A program made the position numbers and the translations under genes. Of a stretch of DNA of 64,000 bases, positions 1-8,339 are shown piece by piece. Source of the DNA: Azospirillum halopraeferens DSM 3675 (GTDB lineage Bacteria; Pseudomonadota; Alphaproteobacteria; Azospirillales; Azospirillaceae); assembly GCF_000429625.1 (NCBI RefSeq), contig NZ_KE386927.1, positions 485,160-549,159 on the forward strand, in the 5' to 3' direction. The stretch's first letter is position 1; each line of letters begins with the position of its first letter. Under the pieces are notes generated by a model. It saw only the letters and a program-made list of their open reading frames with translations. It made no database searches and was not told where the DNA came from.

Positions 1-472
1 TGCGGGGCTGCACTTCCTCGTAATCCACGTCGATGACGCGGCCGCCCGGCGGCGGTGCGCCCGCATCCCCCGGTCGGGCGGAGCCCGCATCCCCCGGTCG
101 GCCGGACGTCCACACCCGGGTGCGTGCGCCCATGCGCTCCAGCAGCCAGCGTCCCATGCCCGCGCGCACCGGGGCGATGAACAGCAGCAGCCCCACCGCG
201 TCGCTGAGGAAGCCGGGGATGATCAGCAGGATGGCGGCCACCACCATGCAGAAGCCGTGGAGCACCGCCCCCACCGGCAGTTCGCCGCGGTCGGCGCTGG
301 CCTGCGCCCGGCGCAGCACCGACAGCCCCTGCAGGCGCAGCAGGACCGTCCCGGCCACGGCGGACAGGGCGATCAGCCCGATGGTCGCCAGCACGCCGAT
401 CCACGAGCCGACCTGGATGAACAGGGCGATCTCCACCAGCGGGAGTAGCAGCAGCAGCAGAAGCGGATTCAT
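1..472 (-). CDS. fxsA: FxsA family membrane protein (3' end outside window)
   Basis: This gene runs off the left edge, and 157 residues are visible. It opens with MNPLLLLLLLPLVEIALFIQ and has three hydrophobic stretches at about residues 3-22, 25-45 and 70-95, the FxsA layout of a small cytoplasmic-membrane protein. The E. coli member is known for easing phage T7 exclusion by F plasmid; its general role is unclear. The start is the ATG at 472 with AAGG just upstream. The hydrophilic tail carries an 18-bp direct repeat (60-77 and 84-101, period 24), which makes a doubled RPGDAG-type peptide. The gene is divergent from the Tim44-domain gene. Family assignment is secure; function is not. Confidence 0.88.
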   Translation of the reverse strand, partial: MNPLLLLLLLPLVEIALFIQVGSWIGVLATIGLIALSAVAGTVLLRLQGLSVLRRAQASADRGELPVGAVLHGFCMVVAAILLIIPGFLSDAVGLLLFIAPVRAGMGRWLLERMGARTRVWTSGRPGDAGSARPGDAGAPPPGGRVIDVDYEEVQPR

Positions 473-627
473 GCCCAACCTTGCTCTTTGAGGCTTTAGC
501 CCCTATGTAGTCCGGAGGTAACACCGCCCGTATCGCAACCGGGCACCTCGACTGGTGGGCACCCTCTTGGGTACACTTAATCACAGCCTGCCGGGGGGTC
601 CAGGGCAAACCCACAAGGACCGCGCCG

Positions 628-1305
628 ATGGGTGATGGATTCGTGTTCATCGAGATTGTCATCTTCGCGATGATCGCGGCGTTCCTGGTATACAGGCTGC
701 GCAGCGTGCTCGGCCGCCGCAACGGCGAGGAGCGCCAGCGGCCGAACCCCTATGCGTCGCGTCCGGACCAGGCGCGCCCCGACAACGTGGTGACCATGCC
801 GGGCCGCGTTCGCCCGCAGCCGGCGGAGAGCGCCGCCCCGGACGAACCCCTGTCGCTGGCCGCCGCCATCGCCCGGATCGGCGCCGCCGATCCCACGTTC
901 GAGGAAAAGCACTTCCTCCAGGGTGCGCGCGCCGCCTTCGAGATGATCGTCGATGCCTTCGCCCGCGGCGACACCGCCGCCCTGCGGCCCCTGCTGTCGG
1001 ACGAGGTCTACGAGAACTTCGCCCGCGCCATCCGGGAGCGCGAGGCCGCCGGCGAGACGCTGGAAACCCGCATCGAGACGATCCAGGACGCCGACCTGGC
1101 CGAGGCGCGCATGGATGGCCGCACCGCCCTGGTGACCATCAAGTTCGTTTCCCATCAGGTGAATGTCACCCGCAACGCCGCCGGTGCCGTGGTCGACGGG
1201 GACCCGAACGAGGCGATCGAGGTGGTGGACATCTGGACCTTCGCCCGCGACACGCGTTCGCGGGATCCGAACTGGCTGCTGGTCGAGACCCGTACCCCGT
1301 CGTGA
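628..1305 (+). CDS. Tim44/TimA-domain membrane-anchored protein
   Basis: This 225-residue protein has one N-terminal membrane segment (about residues 5-22), a charged linker, and a C-terminal Tim44-like domain from about residue 85, beginning near the DPTFEEKHFLQGARAAFEMI stretch. Tim44-like proteins are known in mitochondria as import-motor anchors. Bacterial relatives (TimA) sit at the inner membrane, and their role is not well defined. An AAGGA Shine-Dalgarno at about 614-618 supports the ATG at 628. The stop overlaps the GTG start of mltA (GTGA), so the two are probably co-translated. In alphaproteobacteria this gene is usually found beside fxsA and mltA, as here. Confidence 0.9.
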   Translation: MGDGFVFIEIVIFAMIAAFLVYRLRSVLGRRNGEERQRPNPYASRPDQARPDNVVTMPGRVRPQPAESAAPDEPLSLAAAIARIGAADPTFEEKHFLQGARAAFEMIVDAFARGDTAALRPLLSDEVYENFARAIREREAAGETLETRIETIQDADLAEARMDGRTALVTIKFVSHQVNVTRNAAGAVVDGDPNEAIEVVDIWTFARDTRSRDPNWLLVETRTPS

Positions 1306-2549
1306 TCGCCCGCGTTGCGTCCCGCGCATGGCGCGGGCGCCCCGGCCGCCGGCCCTTCCGGCTGGCCGGGGCGGTGTCCGTCCTGGCCCTTCTGGCGCTT
1401 GGCGCGTGCGAGCGCGACGGCGATCAGGCGACGACGGAGCCTCCGGCCGGGGAACGGCTGACCCTCACCGCCGTATCCTACGACGCTTTGCCCGGCTGGT
1501 CCGCCGACCGGGTGGCGGAGGCCGTGCCGGCGCTCATCCGCTCGTGCGCGACGCTGGGGGGCCGGGCCGCCGACCGCCCGGTCGGCCCCGACGGGATCGC
1601 CGGCACCGTGGCGGACTGGCAGGCCCCGTGCAGCCGTCTCGCCGCCCTGCCGCCCGACGACCATGCCACCGCCCGCGCCTTCTTCGAGGAGTGGTTCACC
1701 CCCTACGCCGCCGCCAACGGCACCGACCGCGACGGCCTGTTCACCGGCTATTACGAGGCCGAGCTGCGGGGATCCCGCACGCCCCATCCGGACTTCCCCG
1801 TTCCCCTCTACCGCCGCCCGGCCGATCTGGTCAGCGTCGAGCTGGCCGATTTCGGCGACAGGTGGAAGGGCGACCGCATCGCCGGGCGCGTGGTGGACGG
1901 GCGCCTGCGCCCCTACGAGGACCGCGCCGCCATCGAATCGGGCGCCCTGAAGGACCGCGGGCTGGAACTCCTGTGGGTGGACGACCCCATCGGCGCCTTC
2001 TTCCTGCACATCCAGGGGTCCGGACGGATCACCCTGGCCGATGGCGGGGAGGTCCGCGTCGGCTACGCCGGCCAGAACGGGCACCGCTACTTCGCGATCG
2101 GCAAGGCCCTCATCGACCGCGGCGAATTGACGCGGGAGGAGGTGTCGCTCCAGACCATCCGCGACTGGCTGCTTGCCCGCCCCTCCGAGGCGGGGGCGGT
2201 GATGAACCTCAACCCCTCCTACGTCTTCTTCCGGGAGCTGGAGGAGGAGGGACCGGTGGGCGCCCAGGGTGTGGTGCTCACGCCCGGCCGCAGCCTGGCG
2301 GTGGACCGCCGCTATCTGCCCTACGGGGCGCCGGTGTGGCTGGACGCGGAGGATCCCGTGGATGGCACGCTCCGGGTGCAACGCCTGATGGTGGCCCAGG
2401 ACACCGGCGGTGCCATCCGCGGCCCGGTCCGCGGCGACGTGTTCTGGGGCCACGGCGCCGACGCCGAGCTGCGGGCCGGCCGGATGAAAAGCCGCGGATC
2501 CTATTACCTGCTGCTGCCGCGGGGCGTCATACCGGCGGCATCGGACTGA
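1302..2549 (+). CDS. mltA: Membrane-bound lytic murein transglycosylase A
   Basis: This 415-residue lipoprotein cleaves peptidoglycan glycan strands to 1,6-anhydro ends at the periplasmic face of the outer membrane. The N-terminus is basic, then hydrophobic, ending in a lipobox L-G-A-C with the lipidated Cys at residue 36. The MltA domain contains FTGYYEAEL, and the C-terminal 3D domain has VAQDTGGAI followed by RGDVFWG, with the expected aspartates. The GTG start overlaps the Tim44-domain stop by 4 bases, which fixes the start. It ends 11 bases from the convergent glycosyltransferase stop. Length is normal for the family. Confidence 0.95.
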   Translation: MIARVASRAWRGRPGRRPFRLAGAVSVLALLALGACERDGDQATTEPPAGERLTLTAVSYDALPGWSADRVAEAVPALIRSCATLGGRAADRPVGPDGIAGTVADWQAPCSRLAALPPDDHATARAFFEEWFTPYAAANGTDRDGLFTGYYEAELRGSRTPHPDFPVPLYRRPADLVSVELADFGDRWKGDRIAGRVVDGRLRPYEDRAAIESGALKDRGLELLWVDDPIGAFFLHIQGSGRITLADGGEVRVGYAGQNGHRYFAIGKALIDRGELTREEVSLQTIRDWLLARPSEAGAVMNLNPSYVFFRELEEEGPVGAQGVVLTPGRSLAVDRRYLPYGAPVWLDAEDPVDGTLRVQRLMVAQDTGGAIRGPVRGDVFWGHGADAELRAGRMKSRGSYYLLLPRGVIPAASD

Positions 2550-2560
2550 TCCCGTCGGTA

Positions 2561-4753
2561 TCACACCGCCGTCGTCGCGTCCCGGTCCGCACACCATTCC
2601 CGCCACATCATGCGCAACGCCGCTTCCAGGTTGCGGGTGAAGCGCACGCCGTCGCAAACAGGCGAGGCGGCGAGGCGCGGCCGCAGGTTCGCGCGCAGGA
2701 CGGCCAGCCCCTCGGGGTCGGCGGCCAGGCCGGCGGCGATCGCCAGATAGGCCTCGGCGTCGCGGGCCACCAGCTCCGGCAATCCGGCGGCGTGCAGGTG
2801 GCCGGCCGAATGGCGGGAGCAGAAGCGCTCACCCCCGCCCGCGGTCACTACGGGAACACCCATCCACAGCGCTTCCAGCGTGGTCAGGCCGCCGGAATAG
2901 GGAAAGGGGTCCAGCGCCACGTCCACACGATTGTACCAGCCGGGCATCGCCGCGTGGGGGGCGCTGCCCGACAGATCCAGCCGCCCGGCGTCGCCGCCGT
3001 GGCGGGCGAAGATGGCGCGCAGGGCATCGCCCACGGCGGGATCGTCGAACTGGTGCGTCTTCAGCAGCAGCCGTGCGCCGGGCACCCGCTCCAGCAGCCG
3101 CGCCCACAGGGCGAGGGTGGGCTCCGACAGCTTGGCCCGGTTGTTGAAGCAGCCGAAGGTGACGAACCCGTTGGCCCGCAGGGGCAGCGGCCCCACCGGC
3201 GGGGCATCGGGGCGCGGCAGGACGCAGACATAGCCGTCGGGCAGGCGGGCCACCCGCTCCACCACCTCCGCCTCGCGCCCCGGCGGAAGGTGGCGGGCGT
3301 CGGCGATCAGCCAGTCCATGGCGGCCAGGCCGGTGGTGCCGACATAGCCGGCCCAGGTCGCCTGCACCGGCGCCGGCCGGCGCGCGAACAGGGGCAGCCG
3401 GTTGCCTGCGGTGTGCCCGGCCAAGTCCACCAGAATGTCGATGCCGTCGCTGCGGATCAGGGCCTCGGCCTCGCCGTCGTCCATCCCGGCGATCGGGCGC
3501 CAGAGATCGGCGGCGGCGCGCAGCCGGGCGGTCATGGCGTCTTCGCGCACGCGGGCGCTGTAGCACACCACCTCCACCGCCGCGCGGTCGTGGGCGGGCA
3601 GGACCGGGGCCAGGAAATAACCCACGGGGTGGAAGCCGAAATCGGCGGAGACGTAGCCGATGCGCAGCCGCCGGTCCGCATCCGGGGGGTTGGGGTGGGG
3701 GGCCGGCGGCGGGATCCGCCGGCCATGGCGGGCGTCCCAGGCGCGGTGCTCCGCCACCAGCGCCGCCCCGTCGGTCGCCGGGTCGTACTGCAGGGCCAGC
3801 AGCAGGTTGGAATGGATGTCGGCCCGGCCCGGCGCCAGCGCCAGGGCGTGCCGGTAGTCGGCGACCGCCGCGGCGATGCGCCCGGCGTCCTGCAACGCCA
3901 CGGCCCGGTTCAGCAGAGCGTCCGCGGTGCCGGGTGCGATGGCCAGGGCCCGGTCGGCGGCGGTGACGGCGGCGGCGATCCGCCCGCGCCGGCGCAGCAC
4001 CGGGGCGTGGTTGGTCCAGGCGTCGGGGGCTGCCGGCTCCAGCGCCAGCGCCCGCCGGCCGGCCGCATCGGCGGCGTCCATCCGGTCCAGCGCTTCCAGC
4101 GCCAGCGCCAGGTTGACCCAGCCGGCGCTCTCCGCCGGGGCGAGGCGGACCGCGCGCCGCGCGGCGTCCGCGGCGTCCGTCGGGCGGCCCAGCGCCTTCA
4201 GGGCGCCGGAGAGGTTGACGTACAGGGCGGGGCCGGCATCGGGGACGAGGGCGGCGGCGGCGTGCCCCCGGGCGACCGCGGTGCGCAGGCGTCCCGCCTG
4301 CCGGTGTGCCACGCCGCCGTTGATGCGGGCGGCCGCATCGTCCGGCCGCACGGCAACGGCGCGGTCCAGCCAGACCGCCGCGGCCGCGGCGTCGCCCCGC
4401 CGCATGGCGGCCAGTCCGCGTTCCGTCAGCGCCGTGCCATGGGCCGGATCCGCCAACAGCACGCCGGCCATGGCGGCCTCGGCCTCGGCCGGCCGGCCGG
4501 CGGCGGTGAGGGCGCCGGCGAGGTTGATGCGGAAGTCGGCCACCCCGGGCCGGGCGGCCACCGCCCGGGCGATCAGCCCGACGGCGTCGGCCGGCCGGCC
4601 GGTCTGGGCGGTGAGGACGCCCAGCAGATGCAGGGCGTCCGGGTTCTGCGGATCGGCGTCGAGGATGCGCCCGTAGAGGATACCCGCCTCGCCGTGGCGG
4701 CCGGCGAGGTGATGGTCGAGGGCTACGGCCAGGGCCTCGGCTACGGTCGCCAT
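2561..4753 (-). CDS. TPR-repeat glycosyltransferase of the SPINDLY/OGT type (GT41)
   Basis: This 730-residue protein has about nine TPR-like helical repeats in its first 330 residues, followed by an OGT/SPINDLY catalytic region. Readable signatures are LRIGYVSADFGFHPVGYF, DLAGHTAGNRLPLFARRPAP, QATWAGYVGTTG and DVALDPFPYSGGLTTLEALW, the last being the nucleotide-sugar-binding part. The family transfers sugars to Ser/Thr of proteins in eukaryotes. Bacterial members have few known targets; some act on flagellin or adhesins. No flagellar or adhesin gene lies nearby, so the target is open. It stands alone, convergent with mltA. A perfect 13-bp tandem duplication lies just upstream at 4807-4832. 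Confidence 0.9.
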   Translation of the reverse strand: MATVAEALAVALDHHLAGRHGEAGILYGRILDADPQNPDALHLLGVLTAQTGRPADAVGLIARAVAARPGVADFRINLAGALTAAGRPAEAEAAMAGVLLADPAHGTALTERGLAAMRRGDAAAAAVWLDRAVAVRPDDAAARINGGVAHRQAGRLRTAVARGHAAAALVPDAGPALYVNLSGALKALGRPTDAADAARRAVRLAPAESAGWVNLALALEALDRMDAADAAGRRALALEPAAPDAWTNHAPVLRRRGRIAAAVTAADRALAIAPGTADALLNRAVALQDAGRIAAAVADYRHALALAPGRADIHSNLLLALQYDPATDGAALVAEHRAWDARHGRRIPPPAPHPNPPDADRRLRIGYVSADFGFHPVGYFLAPVLPAHDRAAVEVVCYSARVREDAMTARLRAAADLWRPIAGMDDGEAEALIRSDGIDILVDLAGHTAGNRLPLFARRPAPVQATWAGYVGTTGLAAMDWLIADARHLPPGREAEVVERVARLPDGYVCVLPRPDAPPVGPLPLRANGFVTFGCFNNRAKLSEPTLALWARLLERVPGARLLLKTHQFDDPAVGDALRAIFARHGGDAGRLDLSGSAPHAAMPGWYNRVDVALDPFPYSGGLTTLEALWMGVPVVTAGGGERFCSRHSAGHLHAAGLPELVARDAEAYLAIAAGLAADPEGLAVLRANLRPRLAASPVCDGVRFTRNLEAALRMMWREWCADRDATTAV

Positions 4754-4806
4754 GGCCGCCGCTCCGTCAGTATTCCCTTATCGACCGATGCCACGGCATC
4801 GATCAG

Positions 4807-4832
4807 CCGGGTTTGGCGGCCGGGTTTGGCGG
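4807..4832. repeat. 13-bp perfect tandem duplication
   Basis: CCGGGTTTGGCGG occurs twice without a gap in the 115-base space between the GT41 start and the HIT gene stop. It looks like a simple local duplication, and I see no associated gene or regulatory logic. Confidence 0.6.
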
Positions 4833-4868
4833 CCGGACCCTGATGGACGTGATCATTGTCCGGCCGTA

Positions 4869-5234
4869 TCACTCCGGCGCTTTGGCGAGCATGCGACCGA
4901 GGTCGCGGCCGGCGAAGATGTGGACGTGCAGGTGCGGCACCTCCTGGTGGGCGTCGCGGCCGATGTTGGCGAGGATGCGATAGCCCGGCTCCACCACGCC
5001 GGCCTGGCGGGCGACCTCGCCGACGGCGCGAAAGAACCCCGCGATCTCCGCCTCCGACGCCGTGGCGGTGAAATCGTCCAGGCTGACGTACGCCCCCTTG
5101 GGGATCACCAGGATGTGGGTCGGCGCCTGCGGGTTGATGTCGTGGAAGGCCAGCGCGGTGTCGCTCTCATAGACCTTCTTGCACGGGATCTCGCCGCGCA
5201 GGATGCGGGCGAACACGTTGTTGGGATCGTACAT
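4869..5234 (-). CDS. HIT family (HINT-like) nucleotide-binding hydrolase
   Basis: This 121-residue protein begins MYDPNNVFARILRGEIPCKK and ends with the histidine triad HLHVHIFAG, the active site of HINT-type purine nucleoside phosphoramidases. The start is the ATG at 5234, because upstream in-frame sequence is the other strand of hisE and has no family similarity. It lies 13 bases after hisE in the same direction and is the last gene of the histidine operon. A HIT gene at this position is common in alphaproteobacteria. The physiological substrate is not known. Confidence 0.93.
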   Translation of the reverse strand: MYDPNNVFARILRGEIPCKKVYESDTALAFHDINPQAPTHILVIPKGAYVSLDDFTATASEAEIAGFFRAVGEVARQAGVVEPGYRILANIGRDAHQEVPHLHVHIFAGRDLGRMLAKAPE

Positions 5235-5247
5235 CGTCGTCTGTTCC

Positions 5248-5589
5248 TCACCCGGTCTTCGGTCTGGCGTTCTTCTCGTCGATGCCGCCGATGCCCTCGC
5301 GGGCCGCGAGCTGCGCCCACACCGTGGCGGGCTCCAGCCCGGCGTCGGCCCACAGCACCAGCAGGTGGTAGAGCAGGTCGGCGGACTCCGCCGCGATCTT
5401 GGCGGGGTCACCGCGCATGGCCTCGATCACCGTCTCCACCGCCTCCTCACCCACTTTCTGGGCGATCTTGGCGGTGCCGCGGGAATAAAGCTTCGCGGTG
5501 TAGGACGTGGCCGGATCCGCCCCCTTGCGCGCCGCCACGGTGCGGTAGAGCCGGTCCAGGATCTCGGCCGTCGCGGGGGTCTCAGCCAT
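5248..5589 (-). CDS. hisE: Phosphoribosyl-ATP pyrophosphatase
   Basis: HisE is a cytoplasmic enzyme that hydrolyses PR-ATP to PR-AMP in step two of histidine synthesis. The 113-residue protein shows the all-alpha MazG-like fold signature: KVGEEAVETVIEAM followed by AAESADLLYHLLVLW, which carry the acidic metal ligands. It is a free HisE without a fused HisI, as is usual in alphaproteobacteria; hisI is not in this window. Its start overlaps the hisF end by 8 bases, suggesting translational coupling. Confidence 0.95.
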   Translation of the reverse strand: MAETPATAEILDRLYRTVAARKGADPATSYTAKLYSRGTAKIAQKVGEEAVETVIEAMRGDPAKIAAESADLLYHLLVLWADAGLEPATVWAQLAAREGIGGIDEKNARPKTG

Positions 5590-6346
5590 GGGGGCGCACC
5601 GGGATGCCGGCGGCGGCCAGCGCCGCCTTGGCCTGGCCCACCGTGTAGGTGCCGAAATGGAAGATGGAGGCGGCCAGCACCGCGGTGGCGTGGCCGTCGC
5701 GGATGCCTTCCACCAGATGGTCCAGGGTGCCGACCCCGCCCGAGGCGATGACCGGGACGCGCACCGCGTCGGCTACCGCCCGGGTGAGGGCCAGGTCGAA
5801 GCCGCTCTTGGTGCCGTCGCGGTCCATGGAGGTCAGCAGGATCTCGCCCGCCCCGTACTCCGCCATGCGCCGGGCCCAGTCGACGGCGTCCAGGCCGGTT
5901 TCCTTGCGCCCGCCGTGGGTGAAGACCTGCCAGGTGTTCTCGCCCGTGCGCTTGGCGTCGATGGCGACGACGATGCACTGGCTGCCGAATTTCTCCGCCC
6001 CCTCGCGCACGAACTCCGGCCGGTGGACGGCGGCGGTGTTGATCGACACCTTGTCCGCCCCGGCCAGCAGCAGCTTGCGGATGTCGTCCACCGTGCGCAC
6101 GCCGCCGCCGACGGTCAGGGGCATGAACACCTGCTCGGCCGTGCGGCGCACCACGTCGAAAATGGTGTCGCGGTTCTCGTGGCTGGCGGTGATGTCCAGG
6201 AAGGTCAGCTCGTCCGCCCCTTCGCGGTCGTAGACGCGCGCCTGCTCCACGGGATCGCCGGCGTCGATCAGGTCGACGAAGTTCACCCCCTTGACCACCC
6301 GCCCGTCCTTGACGTCCAGACAGGGGATGACGCGCATCTTCATCAT
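5582..6346 (-). CDS. hisF: Imidazole glycerol phosphate synthase, cyclase subunit
   Basis: HisF is a 254-residue TIM barrel that takes ammonia from HisH and turns PRFAR into IGP and AICAR. Family sequence is clear from the first residues (RVIPCLDVKDGRVVKGVNF) with the catalytic Asp in CLDVKDG, later VIASGGVGTLDHL, and the second catalytic Asp in LLTSMDRDGTKSGFD. The start at 6346 is chosen because its ATG overlaps the hisA TGA (ATGA); the next in-frame ATG, three bases on, is also possible. It is translated between hisA and hisE in the operon. Confidence 0.97.
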   Translation of the reverse strand: MMKMRVIPCLDVKDGRVVKGVNFVDLIDAGDPVEQARVYDREGADELTFLDITASHENRDTIFDVVRRTAEQVFMPLTVGGGVRTVDDIRKLLLAGADKVSINTAAVHRPEFVREGAEKFGSQCIVVAIDAKRTGENTWQVFTHGGRKETGLDAVDWARRMAEYGAGEILLTSMDRDGTKSGFDLALTRAVADAVRVPVIASGGVGTLDHLVEGIRDGHATAVLAASIFHFGTYTVGQAKAALAAAGIPVRPHG

Positions 6347-7107
6347 CGCGTCAGGTCCTCGCCGGCGTCCTCGCGGACGGGGGCCGCCAGCAGCGCCAGC
6401 GCCGCCTGCGGGTCGATGCGGCCGTCGTACAGGGCGCGGCCGCAGATGACGCCCTCGATTCCCGCCTGCTCCTCGCGCTTCAGGGCGGCCAGGTCCTCGA
6501 TGGACGACACGCCGCCCGAGGCGATGACCGGGGTGGTCAGGTGGAACGCCAGGTCGGCGGTGGCCTCTACGTTGACGCCGGCCATGGCGCCGTCGCGGTT
6601 GATGTCGGTGTAGATGATGGCGCAGACGCCGGAGTCCTCGAACTTCAGCGCCAGGTCCAGCGCCTTGATCTCCGACGTCTCGGCCCAGCCGGCGACCGCC
6701 ACATAGCCCTCGCGCGCGTCGATGCCGACGGCGACGCGGCCGGGGAAGTGGCGGCACGCCTCCTTCACCAGGTCCGGGTTGCGCAGGGCGACGGTGCCCA
6801 GGATGACGCGGCTCACCCCCTTGGTCAGCCAGGCCTCGATGGTGTTCAGGTCGCGGATGCCGCCGCCGAGCTGGACCGGCATGCCGCCCACGGCGGCGAG
6901 GATGCGCTCCACCGCCTCGGCGTTGACCGGCCGGCCGGCGAAGGCGCCGTTCAGGTCGACCAGGTGCAGCCACTCGAACCCCTGCGCCTTGAAGGTGCCG
7001 GCCTGTTCGGCCGGGTCCGTGTTGAAGACGGTCGCGTGGTTCATCTCGCCGCGCACCAGACGCACGCAGGCGCCGTCCTTCAGATCGATGGCGGGGTAGA
7101 GGATCAT
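6343..7107 (-). CDS. hisA: ProFAR isomerase
   Basis: HisA isomerises ProFAR to PRFAR, step four of histidine synthesis, in the cytoplasm. The 254-residue TIM barrel begins MILYPAIDLKDGACVRLVRG, where the first catalytic Asp is in AIDLKDG, and has the second Asp in IIYTDINRDGAMAGVN plus the phosphate-binding VIASGGVSS. Both ends overlap neighbours in ATGA junctions: its ATG overlaps the GNAT stop and its stop overlaps the hisF start. This fixes the start and argues for one polycistronic unit. Confidence 0.97.
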   Translation of the reverse strand: MILYPAIDLKDGACVRLVRGEMNHATVFNTDPAEQAGTFKAQGFEWLHLVDLNGAFAGRPVNAEAVERILAAVGGMPVQLGGGIRDLNTIEAWLTKGVSRVILGTVALRNPDLVKEACRHFPGRVAVGIDAREGYVAVAGWAETSEIKALDLALKFEDSGVCAIIYTDINRDGAMAGVNVEATADLAFHLTTPVIASGGVSSIEDLAALKREEQAGIEGVICGRALYDGRIDPQAALALLAAPVREDAGEDLTR

Positions 7108-7667
7108 GGCGGCGTGTCGTCCGGTTGGGGGTTGGAGGTCAGGTCTTTGAAGTAGAAATGGCCGGCCACCGGCTTGCCATCCACCTGCGCATAATAGGGG
7201 TGGGTGCCCCAGCGGGTGAAGCCCAGGTGCTCGTACAGGACGATGGCGGCTTCCTGAGTCTCGCGCACGTCCAGGTTCAGGATGCGCAAGCCCGCCTCGC
7301 GGGCCGCCCGCTCCACCGCCAGGGTCAGCCGGCGGGCCAGCCCGTGGCCGCGCGCCCACGGGGCGACGAAGGACGTGGTCAGCGTCCCCGCGTGGGCCTG
7401 CGCCTCGTTGTTGCGCGGCGGCCGCTGGAGCTGCGCGGATCCGGCAATCACCCCGTCCAGGCGGCCGACGAACAGCATGCGCTCCGGCACCACCAGAACG
7501 CCCTTCCAATAGCGCTCCATGACGTCGCGCGGCGGCGGTTCGACCCAGCCGAAGCCGCCGCCGGCGCGGATCGCCTCGTCAGCGGCGTCGCACAGATCGT
7601 GGAGGTCGGCGGCCCTCAGGCGGTCGCGGACCGGTTCGACGGTGACGGTCGGCGTCAGGCCCGGCAT
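7104..7667 (-). CDS. GNAT family N-acetyltransferase inside the his operon
   Basis: This 187-residue protein has the GNAT core: a beta strand LTTSFVAPWARGHGLARRL in which the ARGHGLA segment is the acetyl-CoA pyrophosphate loop (Q/RxxGxG/A type), then LRILNLDVRETQEAAIVLYEHLGF, the usual motif B. It lies exactly between hisH and hisA, with 3 bases to hisH and an ATGA overlap with hisA, so it is made with the pathway enzymes. The substrate cannot be read from the sequence. Acylation of an amino-acid-like small molecule is one possibility, but that is only an inference from context. Confidence 0.88.
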   Translation of the reverse strand: MPGLTPTVTVEPVRDRLRAADLHDLCDAADEAIRAGGGFGWVEPPPRDVMERYWKGVLVVPERMLFVGRLDGVIAGSAQLQRPPRNNEAQAHAGTLTTSFVAPWARGHGLARRLTLAVERAAREAGLRILNLDVRETQEAAIVLYEHLGFTRWGTHPYYAQVDGKPVAGHFYFKDLTSNPQPDDTPP

Positions 7668-7670
7668 CGC

Positions 7671-8318
7671 TCAGGGCGTCCAGGTCAGGAAGTCGGCGAT
7701 CAGGCGCAGGCCGGCGGCCTGGCTCTTTTCCGGGTGGAACTGGGTGCCCACCAGGTTGTCGCGGCCGATGACCGCGGTCACCGGCCCGCCGTAGTCGACC
7801 CGCGCCAGCTCGTGCGCCGGGTCGGCGCAGCGGAAATGGTAGGAATGGACGAAATAGCCGTGGGCGTCGGCCGGCAGGTGGTGCAGCACCGGATGCTCCG
7901 GGCGCAGCAGCACCAGGTCGTTCCACCCCATGTGGGGGATCTTCAGGGCGGCATCGGCGGGCTCCAGCGGCACCACATCGCCGCCGATCCAGCCCAGCCC
8001 GTCGTGCACGCCGTGCTCCAGCCCGCGCGTCGCCATGAGCTGCATGCCCACGCAGATGCCCAGGAAGGGGCGGCCGCCGCGGATCACCGTCTCCTCCAGC
8101 GCGTCGCGCATGCCGGGGACGGCGTCCAGGCCCCGCTTGCAGTCGGCGAAGGCGCCCACGCCGGGCAGCACGACGCGGTCGGCGCGGCGCACCGCGTCGG
8201 CGTCGGCGGTGACGAGGACCTCGCAGGCGAGGCCGGCCTCGGCCGCCGCACGCTCCACCGCCTTGGCGGCGGAGCGCAGATTGCCGGAGCCGTAGTCGAT
8301 GAGGGCAACCGTGGCCAT
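7671..8318 (-). CDS. hisH: Imidazole glycerol phosphate synthase, glutaminase subunit
   Basis: HisH hydrolyses glutamine and channels ammonia to HisF. The 215-residue class I glutamine amidotransferase shows IDYGSGNLRS at the N-terminus, the nucleophile Cys in PFLGICVGMQLM, and the His-Glu pair in GTQFHPEKSQ. All three catalytic residues are present. It lies 21 bases after hisB and just before the embedded GNAT gene. Length is typical. Confidence 0.97.
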   Translation of the reverse strand: MATVALIDYGSGNLRSAAKAVERAAAEAGLACEVLVTADADAVRRADRVVLPGVGAFADCKRGLDAVPGMRDALEETVIRGGRPFLGICVGMQLMATRGLEHGVHDGLGWIGGDVVPLEPADAALKIPHMGWNDLVLLRPEHPVLHHLPADAHGYFVHSYHFRCADPAHELARVDYGGPVTAVIGRDNLVGTQFHPEKSQAAGLRLIADFLTWTP

Positions 8319-8339
8319 GGATGCAGGAACCCGATCGGT

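Noticed and set aside
1163..4843. Very long open frame on the + strand
   Set aside because: It is antisense to the GT41 gene, overlaps mltA in another frame, and is Arg/Pro/Gly-rich with no family pattern; long antisense frames are expected at this GC content.
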